This document shows, piece after piece, positions 1 through 11,226 of a stretch of DNA of 58,842 nt. The notes beneath the pieces are model-generated. The model worked only from the letters and a program-made list of their open reading frames with translations. It searched no databases and was not told the origin of the DNA. Numbering within the stretch: the first letter of the stretch is position 1; each line of letters starts with the position of its first letter. The stretch is from positions 1 to 58,842 of the forward strand of contig NZ_JAIWPG020000019.1 of NCBI RefSeq assembly GCF_020532665.2, read 5' to 3'. Made by a program: the position numbers and the translations under genes. Source of the stretch: Lelliottia sp. WAP21 (GTDB lineage Bacteria > Pseudomonadota > Gammaproteobacteria > Enterobacterales > Enterobacteriaceae).

Positions 1-2214
1 ATAGACCGGGAAGCCCATGGATTCCATTTCCGCCATGGAAATCAGTTCATCTGAAAATATAATGTTTATTCGACGATGGTTTTCTGAAGTGAAATAACCT
101 GATAAAATAATGTTTTTATTTTCAGGTAAACGAATATGCAGGTCATTGTTAACTTTTTTAAATTCAGTTTGCGTAGCCTTGAAGTCAACTAAATATAGTT
201 TGCTAACTTTGGACGGCGAATTTTCTTGGTCATTAATTGTGATGCTTGTAAATTCAGGTTTAATATAATATGCAGTGGTACTGTCTGTGCTGCCATTGCC
301 AATAGGTGAAGTAGAATTATTATCAATAACGAAAAGTTCATCAATACCAATTTCACTGGAAATGCCTGCCATTTCTGGTGAATACATAAATACATCAGAA
401 AACACTTTTCTAATTAACAGGCTTCTTTGTGCATTAGTTTCTTCCATTTTATTTAATAAGCTTTCAAAAAGGGAAGTATTTAGTGAAATTTCATTTTTCT
501 CTGAGTCATAGATATATTCTATTGTGGAAAACTCTATTGCGAATTCACTTTGCCTCAATAATTGCGCAGCGGTGTATTTTTCAAAGTTATTGAGTTGTTG
601 TTGAAGTTCACGGCTAGCATCTGGTCCTGGAGTTGTCGAGCCATTTTGTTTGAAAACACTACCAGTAATATTGTTAATAAAACTAACTAATTGTAAATCT
701 TTGGTATTCCCTTCAACACCTACCCATTTGAAAACTATTTCCTCGATAAGACCATCTTTCAGATGATTTTGAGGATCGGCAATGAACTCCTTCACAAGAG
801 AAGCAAGGCCTGGATCATTGTTCATTGCTTCATGAAGAGATGTAACGTTACCCATTCCTGTAATATTAGGTAATTTTAATATGGATTCGTCTATTTTATT
901 TTCCGGGATGTGATAAGAGTTTTGTTTGTTAACGTCAAACCAAACATCGGTAGAAATGGCATGTTCACCATTCTTCATAATCACTTCTGAAGTTTGTTTG
1001 TGTTTATTATTATTAGAATCAACGTAATCGGATTGTTGATAATTATATTTAATAGCTGATATATCAGAAGCACTAATGCTAATTAACTCACCGGTATCTG
1101 TAAAACCATTGCTATTAATATCTTGCCATAAAGAAAGCTCGCTCCAGGCACGATCGCTTACATCGATAACACCGTCTTTATTATCATCTAGTACACTTAA
1201 TGCTTCGTAACCGTTTTTTGCTAAGGTGCCATCTGAAAGTAATGTGTTATTTCCAAATAATTCTTTTCCTGAGTCAATAGTTCCATTGTGATTAATGTCT
1301 CTTACTAACAATGCATCATCGCTGCCTACCCAACCTGTTTTCTCGATAAAAGAATTATCATCATGATCAAAATAGACGCCATCTCGAATCGAGCGTGTTT
1401 CAATGCCATCTTTATCAAGATCTATAATAATAGGGGATGTCATTTGGCTTGCTTTATCACCCGATGGCCCTTTATTTTTATCTCTATTCTTCATAAAGGT
1501 ATTATAGGCATTAAGTGCATCAATCTCTAAACCATTCGGATCCAAGCCATTCCTTTCAAGTATCTTTTTAAAACGGTCATCCAAATTTTCAGGGAAAGTA
1601 GGTAAATTTGAAACTGGAAGAATAATTATTTCATCATCAAGTCCTTTTTGAACTGCATCACCGACAAACATTAATCCCACGCCTATAGCCACTTTAGCTT
1701 GTATAGGCAATTTAGACGACATTAATGCAGGTATGAAAGCTGATGCAGCAGTACCTGCAGCATCAGAAATAACGCCTCCAATATAACCTTTAATATCACC
1801 AGAAGCTAATCCAGTAATTGTTTCCACCGCATCAAATCCAGCTGAGATTTCTGATGTTACTTCAGAAACTGTAGCTGAGTCCTCATGCCCTGCTTGACCT
1901 GCAAAGTCGAGCATTTTTAATAATAAATCAGCTATGACGCTGTCGTCTCCATTGTCGTCAGACTCAGCAGTGAGTAAATTTTTAGAATAGATATTTTCTT
2001 CATTTTCGCTCTTACTGATTAATGTTATGTTGGCCTCCTTTACATAATAGCATATTGCATATGCCATCAGGTCGTAGTCCACTGATGTAAGCTGTACATA
2101 CCCAATCGTTGGGCAAAAATTTTCCAGTAATAGTTTTAACTCTTCAGGAGAACCATTGATAGCGCAATTTAGTATAGAGCTTGTATTGATTTCACTTTCT
2201 AAGGTAGTCGTCAT
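1..2214 (-). CDS. Large type I secretion substrate with EF-hand-like Ca2+ loops (N-terminal part, runs off window)
   Basis: Reading the minus strand from the ATG at 2214 gives an open frame of 738 codons with no stop up to base 1, so the C-terminus and any RTX nonapeptide repeats and secretion signal lie outside. A Gly/Ala-rich hydrophobic stretch lies near residues 125-195. A module at about 262-377 carries five Asp-rich EF-hand-like loops, for example DLDKDG at 265-270, DINHNG at 306-311, DDNKDG at 343-348 and DINSNG at 365-370. Such modules are common in large RTX-type exported proteins (family knowledge). The neighbouring HlyB/HlyD-like genes are its likely exporter (inference). The DNA is visibly AT-rich compared with the backbone, which fits horizontal acquisition. 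Whether it is a toxin, adhesin or bacteriocin cannot be told from this part. Confidence 0.75.
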   Translation of the reverse strand, partial: MTTTLESEINTSSILNCAINGSPEELKLLLENFCPTIGYVQLTSVDYDLMAYAICYYVKEANITLISKSENEENIYSKNLLTAESDDNGDDSVIADLLLKMLDFAGQAGHEDSATVSEVTSEISAGFDAVETITGLASGDIKGYIGGVISDAAGTAASAFIPALMSSKLPIQAKVAIGVGLMFVGDAVQKGLDDEIIILPVSNLPTFPENLDDRFKKILERNGLDPNGLEIDALNAYNTFMKNRDKNKGPSGDKASQMTSPIIIDLDKDGIETRSIRDGVYFDHDDNSFIEKTGWVGSDDALLVRDINHNGTIDSGKELFGNNTLLSDGTLAKNGYEALSVLDDNKDGVIDVSDRAWSELSLWQDINSNGFTDTGELISISASDISAIKYNYQQSDYVDSNNNKHKQTSEVIMKNGEHAISTDVWFDVNKQNSYHIPENKIDESILKLPNITGMGNVTSLHEAMNNDPGLASLVKEFIADPQNHLKDGLIEEIVFKWVGVEGNTKDLQLVSFINNITGSVFKQNGSTTPGPDASRELQQQLNNFEKYTAAQLLRQSEFAIEFSTIEYIYDSEKNEISLNTSLFESLLNKMEETNAQRSLLIRKVFSDVFMYSPEMAGISSEIGIDELFVIDNNSTSPIGNGSTDSTTAYYIKPEFTSITINDQENSPSKVSKLYLVDFKATQTEFKKVNNDLHIRLPENKNIILSGYFTSENHRRINIIFSDELISMAEMESMGFPVY

Positions 2215-2364
2215 TTTATATCCTTGATAAATGGTTTTATTGATTTAATAACTAACATCAATGGTTATTAAATTTCTTGTGGCGATAAGTGAAAATAGTA
2301 TTAACTGGCATGAAGGCTATCATGCGATTTCTGTGTTCATTACTTTCTGAATAAACATTAAAAT

Positions 2365-2823
2365 TCATAGCATAAGGCGTGATTTATTTATCTTCACTTT
2401 TGGAAGGGTGATCCCATACCAGGCGGTATTATTAAGGCCAAAATAACTTTTTTGTGCAGCGTTATCTGTGGCATTCTTGTTCGGAAGTATGATTCTGTAA
2501 ACGATAGTTTTCCTGGGGGTAGAGTAAATTGTTATCGTGCCTTTAAGGCTTTTGATAAATGAAGATATCTCTGATGTTTCTTGTGACCACTGTTCAATAT
2601 ATTCACCAGACATTTTTCCTTTGATAAAAGGGGTTTTGTTCTTGACCAGTAATGCCAGGTTATAGTCGTAAGCTTTCTCGATTTTTACGACGAAATTTGT
2701 CACGGGGATTTTATGGAGTTTCTTTTGTGCATTCTCGATCACATCTTCCGCGTGTACGTAACAGGAAAATATAAGCGAGATGAATAGTAATCCTTTTAAC
2801 AATAGATTTGAACCTTTGCACAT
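2365..2823 (-). CDS. Small secreted protein of unknown function next to the type I secretion genes
   Basis: This 152-residue protein has a classical signal peptide: a Lys near the start, a hydrophobic core LLLKGLLFISLIF and a likely cleavage site after VHA at about residue 25. The mature part is a basic domain of about 127 residues with no further membrane segment and no motif I recognise. It lies on the same strand as the large substrate gene, 150 bp upstream of it, so the two probably share a transcript, with the exporter genes divergent. It could be a periplasmic accessory or protective protein for the substrate, but nothing in the sequence proves this. It is AT-rich like its neighbour. 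Confidence 0.65.
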   Translation of the reverse strand: MCKGSNLLLKGLLFISLIFSCYVHAEDVIENAQKKLHKIPVTNFVVKIEKAYDYNLALLVKNKTPFIKGKMSGEYIEQWSQETSEISSFIKSLKGTITIYSTPRKTIVYRIILPNKNATDNAAQKSYFGLNNTAWYGITLPKVKINKSRLML

Positions 2824-2984
2824 AGTGTCATCCCTGGATGAGTTAATGTTTTATGATTCTATCAATGATTAATGGTAAAAAGACGTAAGAGTTAGATTTT
2901 TAGGAATTTATAAAGATAAGATAATTTGTGAGATTCATCTCTTTTACTTTACCATGTATGACTACATTCAGAGGTTATATTTCC

Positions 2985-5123
2985 ATGGTGAATGCTTTGG
3001 AACGGATTATTAATAATAAAGAGATAAACACGGCTATTGAAGCTTTATGCCTAATTGCCCATTTCCATGGCGTGGCAGTGAATGTTGAAGATATCAAGCA
3101 CCGTTACGATTTCGAGGGTGTGGGTCTCAACCAGACGCAATGGTTACTTGCAGCGAAAGAGGTGGGGCTGAAGGCAAAAGTCATTAGGAAAAAGGCGGAA
3201 AGGCTTGAGAAAATAATTTTGCCAGCACTGGTCTGGAGCGAAGAGGGGAATCATTTTATCCTTGCAAAAATTGAAAATGGTCAGTACCTCATACATGATC
3301 TCCGGCTCAAAAAACCAGTCGTCTTGTCCCATGATCAATTTTGCGAGCGTTATTCGGGCATCCTGATAATGGTGACGTCCAGAGCTTCAATTTCAGGCGC
3401 CCTGGCAAAATTTGACTTCACCTGGTTTATCCCTGCCGTTATAAAATACCGCAAAATATTTTATGAAGTGATTATTGCTTCCATTGTGTTGCAGCTCTTC
3501 GCTCTTATGACGCCGCTCTTTTTCCAGGTCGTGATGGATAAAGTGCTCGTTCACCGGGGGATAAGCACGCTGAATGTTATCGCCGCCGCGCTGATTATCA
3601 TTATTCTTTTTGAAGTGATATTGAGTGGCTTACGCACCTATATTTTCGCGCACACTACAAGCCGAATCGATGTCGAGCTAGGCGCGAAAATATTCCGCCA
3701 CTTGCTGACCTTGCCCATCGCCTGGTTTGAAAAAAGACGCGTGGGCGACACCGTTGCCAGGGTGCGGGAACTGGAGCAAATCCGTAATTTCCTTACGGGG
3801 CAGGCGCTGACCTCGGTGATGGATCTGATGTTCTCGTTTATTTTTATTGCTGTAATGTGTTTTTACAGCGGCTGGCTCACGTTAATTGTGCTGGCATCCT
3901 TGCCTTGTTACGCGATCTGGTCGGCCACGCTAAGCCCGGTATTACGCGCCAGGCTCAACGAAAAATTTGCCCGTAGTGCAGATAACCAGTCCTTCCTTGT
4001 TGAATCGGTTACCGCTGTCAGCACGTTGAAATCCATGGCGGTTGAACCCCAAATGACTCACCACTGGGATAAACAGCTTGCGGCCTATGTTCAGGCAGGA
4101 TTCAAGGTGACCCGTCTGGCAACCGTCGGGCAGCAGGGTATTCAGCTTATTCAAAAAATGGTGATGGTCGCCAACCTGTGGGTAGGGGCGCAGCTTGTCA
4201 TTGCCGGCGATCTCTCTGTCGGTCAATTGATTGCCTTTAATATGCTGGCAGGGCAGGTGGCGGCACCCGTCATTCGTCTTGCTCAGCTTTGGCAGGATTT
4301 TCAGCAAGTGGGTATTTCGGTCGCCAGACTGGGGGATATCCTGAATGCGCCGACCGAAATCCCGGGCAGCCGGCTTGCGCTACCGGAAATCAAAGGCTCA
4401 ATTGCGTTTGAAAACGTCATATTTCGCTACCGGCCTGACGGCCCACAAATTATCAAACTACTGAACCTGAAAATTGAGCAAGGTGAGATCGTCGGAATCG
4501 TTGGCCGCTCAGGATCGGGAAAAAGCACGCTCACCCGGCTTATCCAGCGTTTATACACGCCCGAGCAAGGACGTGTGCTGATAGACGGAAACGATCTGTC
4601 ACTGGCGGATCCGGCGTGGTTAAGAAGGCAGATCGGCGTGGTGCTGCAGGATAACGTTCTTTTGAACCGCAGCATTCGTGACAATATTGCCCTGACGGAT
4701 CCTGGCATGTCGCTGGAAAAGGTCATTAGTGCCGCCAAAACGGCAGGGGCACATGACTTTATTATGGCGATGCCAGAAGGTTATGACACCCAGGTGGGCG
4801 AGCAAGGATCGCGGCTTTCCGGTGGGCAGCGCCAGCGTGTCGCTATCGCCCGTGCGCTGGTGACAAATCCACGAATACTCATTCTCGACGAAGCAACCAG
4901 CGCGCTCGATTATGAATCTGAAAAAGCCATCATGGAAAATATGCAAAGTATCTGTCGTAACCGAACGGTGATCATTATTGCCCATCGTCTTTCGACGGTT
5001 CGCTTTGCGCACCGGATTATTGCCATGGATCAGGGTGAGATTGTCGAACAGGGCGTTCATGACGATTTGATTCAGAAAGATCAGGGTTACTACCGTTATC
5101 TATACCAGTTGCAACAGGGCTAA
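2985..5123 (+). CDS. HlyB/RtxB-like type I secretion ABC transporter
   Basis: Inner-membrane ATP-driven exporter for the neighbouring type I substrate. The order is an N-terminal C39-like domain (about residues 1-130), a six-helix transmembrane region (about 150-430) and an ATPase domain with Walker [10 protein letters not shown] near 506, signature LSGGQRQR near 611 and Walker [10 protein letters not shown] near 632. The position of the catalytic Cys of C39 peptidases appears to be Thr16, so the domain should bind substrate without cleaving it, as in HlyB. Similarity to E. coli HlyB is high throughout. The ATG at 2985 is preferred (about 712 residues, AGAGG upstream); an in-frame GTG at 2928 would add 19 residues. 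The HlyD-like gene follows after 25 bp. Confidence 0.93.
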   Translation: MVNALERIINNKEINTAIEALCLIAHFHGVAVNVEDIKHRYDFEGVGLNQTQWLLAAKEVGLKAKVIRKKAERLEKIILPALVWSEEGNHFILAKIENGQYLIHDLRLKKPVVLSHDQFCERYSGILIMVTSRASISGALAKFDFTWFIPAVIKYRKIFYEVIIASIVLQLFALMTPLFFQVVMDKVLVHRGISTLNVIAAALIIIILFEVILSGLRTYIFAHTTSRIDVELGAKIFRHLLTLPIAWFEKRRVGDTVARVRELEQIRNFLTGQALTSVMDLMFSFIFIAVMCFYSGWLTLIVLASLPCYAIWSATLSPVLRARLNEKFARSADNQSFLVESVTAVSTLKSMAVEPQMTHHWDKQLAAYVQAGFKVTRLATVGQQGIQLIQKMVMVANLWVGAQLVIAGDLSVGQLIAFNMLAGQVAAPVIRLAQLWQDFQQVGISVARLGDILNAPTEIPGSRLALPEIKGSIAFENVIFRYRPDGPQIIKLLNLKIEQGEIVGIVGRSGSGKSTLTRLIQRLYTPEQGRVLIDGNDLSLADPAWLRRQIGVVLQDNVLLNRSIRDNIALTDPGMSLEKVISAAKTAGAHDFIMAMPEGYDTQVGEQGSRLSGGQRQRVAIARALVTNPRILILDEATSALDYESEKAIMENMQSICRNRTVIIIAHRLSTVRFAHRIIAMDQGEIVEQGVHDDLIQKDQGYYRYLYQLQQG

Positions 5124-5148
5124 GTTCGCAGGGACAAGGAGAAGCAAA

Positions 5149-6582
5149 ATGACTTTATGGTGTAGTGCGTTGAAGGATCTTTTTCGGCGCTACAAAGACG
5201 CTTTTGTGCAGGTCTGGCACGTCCGCCATTCGCTTGATGCGCCGGAAAGAACGCCTGATGAACGCGAATTCTTGCCCGCACATCTGGAGCTTACTGAAAC
5301 CCCTGTTTCGGTTGCGCCCAGGCTTGTGGCGCGTCTGATTATGTTGTTCGCCTGCATCGCGCTGGTGTGGGCGATTGTGGGGCAGGTTGAAATTATTGCC
5401 GTTTCCACCGGTAAAACCATTCCATCAGGTCACAGTAAAACCATCCAGCCGCTGGAAACGTCGGTTATCAAACGGATCCTGGTGAAAGATGGCGATCGGG
5501 TGAAGAAGGGCGATCTCCTGATTGAGCTGGCGGCTATCGGTTCAGACAGCGATTACAACCAGACGGTCCGTCAACTCAATGCCGCGAAGCTGGCCCGGAT
5601 ACGCAGTCAGGCGCTACTGGCAGGTCTGGAAACGGCAACCTTACCCGATATTCAACGCAGCGATCTAAACGGTCTGTCGCTCAGTGAAGCCGAGCTGGCA
5701 GAAGCCCGCAGGCTGGTACAAAACCAGTATCAAACCTGGTTTGTTCAGGACGAACAGATGCAAACCGTTTTACAGCAGCATACTGCCCAGCTTCGCTCGA
5801 CACGCTCACAAATCGTCAAGCTTAAGAATGTCGGCCTGATTGAAAAACAGCGCTTACATGATTTTGAAACGCTGCAAAAGAAGAACTATTTGTCCCAGCA
5901 CGAGCTGTATCAGCAGCAAAGTAAAACCATTGAGAACGATCAAGACCTGGCGAGCCAAAAGGAACAACTGCAGCAAATCGAGGAGAGTGTTCATCAGGTC
6001 GAAAAAGAACGTCTGGTGAACCTGCAAACGCTTAAACGCGATACCCTGGATAATCTGCGTCAGGCTAATGAAGATATCGATCAGCTCAACGAACAACTTG
6101 AAAAAACGCGTCAGCGTCAGTCCTGGATGTCTTTAACGTCACCGGTCTCCGGCACGGTACAACAACTGGCATTTCATAACGAAGGGGGAGTGGTGATGGA
6201 AGGACAGCCGGTCATGCTGATTGCCCCGCAGGACGATCGGATAGAAGTCGACGCCATGGTGGAGAACAAAGATATCGGTTTTGTGAAAGCGGGTCAGGAC
6301 GTGGTAGTCAAAATCGAGTCGTTTCCTTATACGCGGTATGGATACCTTACCGGCAAAGTGCAGCATGTGAGCTTCGATGCCATTGAAGATGAAAAGCGGG
6401 GATTACTTTTCAGCGCCCGGATTGTGCTCGATCAAAATCACATCAATATAGAAGGAACGGATATTCCCTTAAATGCAGGTATGAACATTACGGCGGAGAT
6501 AAAAACGGGATCGCGGCGGGTGATTGATTACTTGTTAAGTCCGTTGCAGACCACCATCGAGAGAAGTTTTACCGAGCGTTAA
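5149..6582 (+). CDS. HlyD-like periplasmic adaptor (membrane fusion protein) of the type I system
   Basis: This 477-residue protein links the ABC exporter to the outer-membrane channel. It has a short cytoplasmic N-terminus, one membrane helix at about residues 60-80, a lipoyl-like half-motif near 105-125 (LETSVIKRILVKDGDRVKKG), a long Gln/Glu-rich coiled coil at about 155-330, and a C-terminal beta-barrel region, which is the usual HlyD layout. A good ribosome site AAGGAG precedes the ATG. No TolC-like gene is in view, so the chromosomal TolC is presumably used. No HlyC-type acyltransferase gene is visible in this window. Confidence 0.93.
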   Translation: MTLWCSALKDLFRRYKDAFVQVWHVRHSLDAPERTPDEREFLPAHLELTETPVSVAPRLVARLIMLFACIALVWAIVGQVEIIAVSTGKTIPSGHSKTIQPLETSVIKRILVKDGDRVKKGDLLIELAAIGSDSDYNQTVRQLNAAKLARIRSQALLAGLETATLPDIQRSDLNGLSLSEAELAEARRLVQNQYQTWFVQDEQMQTVLQQHTAQLRSTRSQIVKLKNVGLIEKQRLHDFETLQKKNYLSQHELYQQQSKTIENDQDLASQKEQLQQIEESVHQVEKERLVNLQTLKRDTLDNLRQANEDIDQLNEQLEKTRQRQSWMSLTSPVSGTVQQLAFHNEGGVVMEGQPVMLIAPQDDRIEVDAMVENKDIGFVKAGQDVVVKIESFPYTRYGYLTGKVQHVSFDAIEDEKRGLLFSARIVLDQNHINIEGTDIPLNAGMNITAEIKTGSRRVIDYLLSPLQTTIERSFTER

Positions 6583-6595
6583 GCCAGTCACGCTA

Positions 6596-6612
6596 CCGGG
6601 GCCGGGCCCCGG
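6596..6612. terminator. GC-rich hairpin between converging hlyD-like and sfsB genes
   Basis: CCGGGGC pairs with GCCCCGG around a three-base loop. It sits between two converging genes but has no U tract, so its terminator role is uncertain. Confidence 0.4.
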
Positions 6613-6618
6613 CAGTGC

Positions 6619-6882
6619 TCAGCGTTTACGCATCATCCGCGTTCTGTCGATGAACTCGTGCGTCAGTGGATCATGATAGCGTGAAGGCCAAATCACCCAG
6701 GGTTGAGTGTCCAGCGCTTTTGCGATGATCAATTCTCCTTTCGGCCACGGGCGGGTCAGCGCATTCGCGAGTGTTGATGAACTTAACCCATTGCGGCGCG
6801 ATTCTGCTGCCAGCGACGTTCCTTTTTTACGCAGTGCGGCAATGATATCGGCTGAGTGCCAGTCGATAAATTTCTTATCCAT
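6619..6882 (-). CDS. sfsB: Ner-like DNA-binding regulator SfsB (Nlp)
   Basis: A protein of 87 residues, close to E. coli SfsB/Nlp. It is a small helix-turn-helix protein related to phage Ner repressors and was linked to maltose gene expression in E. coli. The core holds FIDWHSADIIAALRKKGTS followed by a SSSTLANAL recognition-helix region. The ATG at 6882 is chosen because AAAGGA lies seven bases upstream and the protein then begins MDKKFIDWH like its relatives; a longer frame from 6912 is unlikely. It lies downstream of ispB on the same strand, as in E. coli. The 231 bases between it and ispB hold nothing I can identify. Confidence 0.88.
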   Translation of the reverse strand: MDKKFIDWHSADIIAALRKKGTSLAAESRRNGLSSSTLANALTRPWPKGELIIAKALDTQPWVIWPSRYHDPLTHEFIDRTRMMRKR

Positions 6883-7113
6883 CATACGGTCCTTTTGGTC
6901 AGGTGCGTCCACGTCATTTCTGCTGAGTTGACGTGTCTTACTATACCGATTTCGAACGGTTGTTTTAAAAAGTTCGCATTACTGGCGACCATATTCAGAA
7001 TAGGACAGGGCTTTATACAGGCGGGCTGTAACTGGCTGTTTTAACAGGAATAGATGTGTTACTGGAACGTGCTGGAATTCTCCCTGCGAGAGCCGCAGGG
7101 AGTGAGTACACAC

Positions 7114-8085
7114 TTAGAAATCGCGCTGAACGGCGATGTGGGCAAGTCCGATCAGGGCATCACGCCATGGGCTGTCCGGGATGACCTGAAGGGCGGCAAT
7201 CGCTTTATCTGCTTCTTCTTCTGCACGCTGGCGCGTCCATTCAAGCGAACCGCAGAGTGCCATAGTTTCCAGCACAGGTTCCAGAAGGTGTCGGCCATTT
7301 CCTTGTTCGATGGCTTCACGAATCATCTGCGCTTGTTCCGGCGTACCATGACGCATCGCATGTAACAACGGCAGCGTAGGTTTACCTTCGTTAAGATCGT
7401 CGCCGACGTTTTTACCCAGGGTTTCGCCATCTGCGCTGTAATCCAGCAAATCATCAATCAGCTGGAAGGCGGTGCCGAGATAGCGGCCATAATCCTGCAG
7501 CCCACGCTCCTGCGCTTCGCTACAATCTGCAAGAAGACCAGAGCACTGCGCCGCTGCTTCGAAAAGCCGCGCCGTCTTGCTGTAGATGACGCGCATGTAG
7601 TTTTCTTCGGTGATATCTGGATCGTTGACGTTCATCAGCTGAAGCACTTCGCCTTCTGCAATGACGTTAACAGCTTCAGACATCACTTCCAGTACCTTCA
7701 GCGAGCCCAGGCTGGTCATCATCTGGAAAGCACGGGTATAGATGAAATCACCGACCAGAACGCTTGCTGCATTGCCAAACGCCGCATTGGCAGTTGCTTT
7801 GCCGCGACGCATGTCGGATTCATCCACAACGTCGTCATGCAGCAGCGTGGCGGTGTGGATAAATTCGATCAGCGCAGCAATAGTAATGTGAGCATTTCCC
7901 TCATAGCCGACAGCACGCGCAGCCAGAATCGCGATCATCGGACGGATGCGTTTACCCCCGCCGCTGACAATGTAATAGCCTAACTGATTGATCAACTGAA
8001 CGTCTGAGTTGAGTTGTTCCAGGATTGCTGCATTCACACCCGCCATGTCTTGCGCGGTTAACTCGTTGATTTTTTCTAAATTCAT
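7114..8085 (-). CDS. ispB: Octaprenyl diphosphate synthase IspB
   Basis: Extends farnesyl diphosphate with isopentenyl diphosphate to the C40 side chain of ubiquinone and menaquinone; cytosolic and essential in E. coli. The 323-residue length is that of the family. Both Asp-rich metal-binding motifs are present: DDVVD at 84-88, followed by the MRRGK segment, and DDLLD at 211-215. The KRIRP substrate-binding segment is near residues 45-49. It is divergent from rplU, with about 260 bp of shared regulatory DNA. Confidence 0.97.
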   Translation of the reverse strand: MNLEKINELTAQDMAGVNAAILEQLNSDVQLINQLGYYIVSGGGKRIRPMIAILAARAVGYEGNAHITIAALIEFIHTATLLHDDVVDESDMRRGKATANAAFGNAASVLVGDFIYTRAFQMMTSLGSLKVLEVMSEAVNVIAEGEVLQLMNVNDPDITEENYMRVIYSKTARLFEAAAQCSGLLADCSEAQERGLQDYGRYLGTAFQLIDDLLDYSADGETLGKNVGDDLNEGKPTLPLLHAMRHGTPEQAQMIREAIEQGNGRHLLEPVLETMALCGSLEWTRQRAEEEADKAIAALQVIPDSPWRDALIGLAHIAVQRDF

Positions 8086-8244
8086 CGCAAATGCCGGGCT
8101 TCTTTGTTCTGTTTACCACATATCAAATGGGCTAACGAAGGGTTTTGGTTTCTCTATAGTATTGCTGATTGTACTGAAAAAACGGCGTAGATAAACGTTA
8201 CCGTACGTGTTGTGTTTTTTTTCTTCATGTATTGACTGTAGCAC

Positions 8245-8273
8245 TTGTCAAAGGCTCGCGTTTTGCGTAATAT
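8245..8273 (+). promoter_or_regulatory. Sigma70 promoter of rplU-rpmA
   Basis: TTGTCA at 8245-8250 and TAATAT at 8268-8273 are separated by 17 bases, about 70 bp ahead of the rplU start and reading towards it. Confidence 0.6.
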
Positions 8274-8299
8274 TCGCGCCCTATTGTGAATATTTATAG

Positions 8300-8656
<357 letters not shown>

Positions 8657-8675
8657 GACCTGAGGAGAGATTTAA

Positions 8676-8933
<258 letters not shown>

Positions 8934-8959
8934 GGTTTCCGTGGTCCGGTAACGGATTA

Positions 8960-8988
8960 AAGCCCCGCAACGTGTTGCGGGGCTTTTT
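8960..8988 (+). terminator. Intrinsic terminator of rplU-rpmA
   Basis: AGCCCCGCAA and TTGCGGGGCT form a strong stem followed by TTTTT. Confidence 0.9.
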
Positions 8989-9028
8989 ACATTAGAAGTC
9001 CGTAAAATTTTCTGCAGGGAAAACGGGC

Positions 9029-9997
9029 ATGAAGCAGCAGGCTGGCATTGGTATTCTCCTGGCGCTGACAACAGCGATTTGCTGGGGTGCATTGCCCATT
9101 GCAATGAAGCAGGTCCTGGAGGTGATGGAGCCGCCAACGGTGGTTTTTTATCGCTTCCTGATGGCGAGCATCGGCCTTGGGGCGATTCTGGCCATAAAAG
9201 GCAAATTGCCTCCTCTGCGGATTTTCCGCAAACCGCGCTGGCTGGTGCTTCTGGCTATCGCGACAGGTGGGCTGTTCGGTAACTTCATTCTGTTCAGCTC
9301 GTCTCTGCAGTATTTAAGTCCCACGGCATCGCAGGTGATTGGTCAGCTTTCACCGGTCGGCATGATGGTCGCCAGCGTCTTTATCCTGAAGGAAAAGATG
9401 CGAGGCACGCAGATTGTCGGGGCGAGTATGCTGCTGTGTGGCCTGGTGATGTTTTTTAACACCAGTTTGATAGAGATTTTTACCCGACTGACAGATTACA
9501 CCTGGGGTGTCATCTTTGGCGTCGGGGCAGCAACAGTCTGGGTCAGTTACGGTGTGGCACAAAAGGTCTTATTGCGCCGCCTGGCTTCACCGCAGATCCT
9601 TTTTTTGCTGTACACTTTATGTACTATTGCATTAATGCCGTTAGCAAAGCCGGGTGTGATTACTCAGCTCAGCGACTGGCAACTGGCGTGCCTGATTTTT
9701 TGTGGGCTTAACACGCTGGTCGGTTATGGCGCGCTAGCCGAAGCGATGGCGCGCTGGCAGGCAGCGCAGGTGAGCGCATTAATTACGCTGACTCCGCTGT
9801 TTACGTTGTTATTTTCAGATTTGTTATCAATGGCCTGGCCCGATTTCTTCGTCAAACCGATGTTAAACCTGTTGGGTTATCTCGGTGCGTTTGTCGTGGT
9901 TGCGGGTGCGATGTATTCCGCTATTGGCCATCGTCTTTGGGGGCGTTGGCGCAAAAATGAAGCGGTCGTAGTAGAAGTCCCCCGCTCAGGCGAATGA
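9029..9997 (+). CDS. yhbE: Inner-membrane EamA/DMT-family transporter YhbE
   Basis: A 322-residue protein made almost wholly of about ten hydrophobic helices in two EamA repeats, with a charged C-terminal tail. It matches E. coli YhbE in size and position. The family exports small metabolites, but no substrate is known and none can be read from the sequence. obgE starts 15 bp after the stop, so the two genes are probably cotranscribed. Confidence 0.9.
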   Translation: MKQQAGIGILLALTTAICWGALPIAMKQVLEVMEPPTVVFYRFLMASIGLGAILAIKGKLPPLRIFRKPRWLVLLAIATGGLFGNFILFSSSLQYLSPTASQVIGQLSPVGMMVASVFILKEKMRGTQIVGASMLLCGLVMFFNTSLIEIFTRLTDYTWGVIFGVGAATVWVSYGVAQKVLLRRLASPQILFLLYTLCTIALMPLAKPGVITQLSDWQLACLIFCGLNTLVGYGALAEAMARWQAAQVSALITLTPLFTLLFSDLLSMAWPDFFVKPMLNLLGYLGAFVVVAGAMYSAIGHRLWGRWRKNEAVVVEVPRSGE

Positions 9998-11185
<1,188 letters not shown>

Positions 11186-11194
11186 CACTCTGAA

Positions 11195-11226
11195 GAACCC
11201 CCTCCTGACTGAAGGGGGTTTTTTTT
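11195..11226. terminator. Terminator between obgE and the converging sensor kinase gene
   Basis: ACCCCCTCC and GGGGGTT form a stem followed by eight or so T residues on the plus strand. The U tract overlaps the stop codon of the converging kinase gene. Confidence 0.85.
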
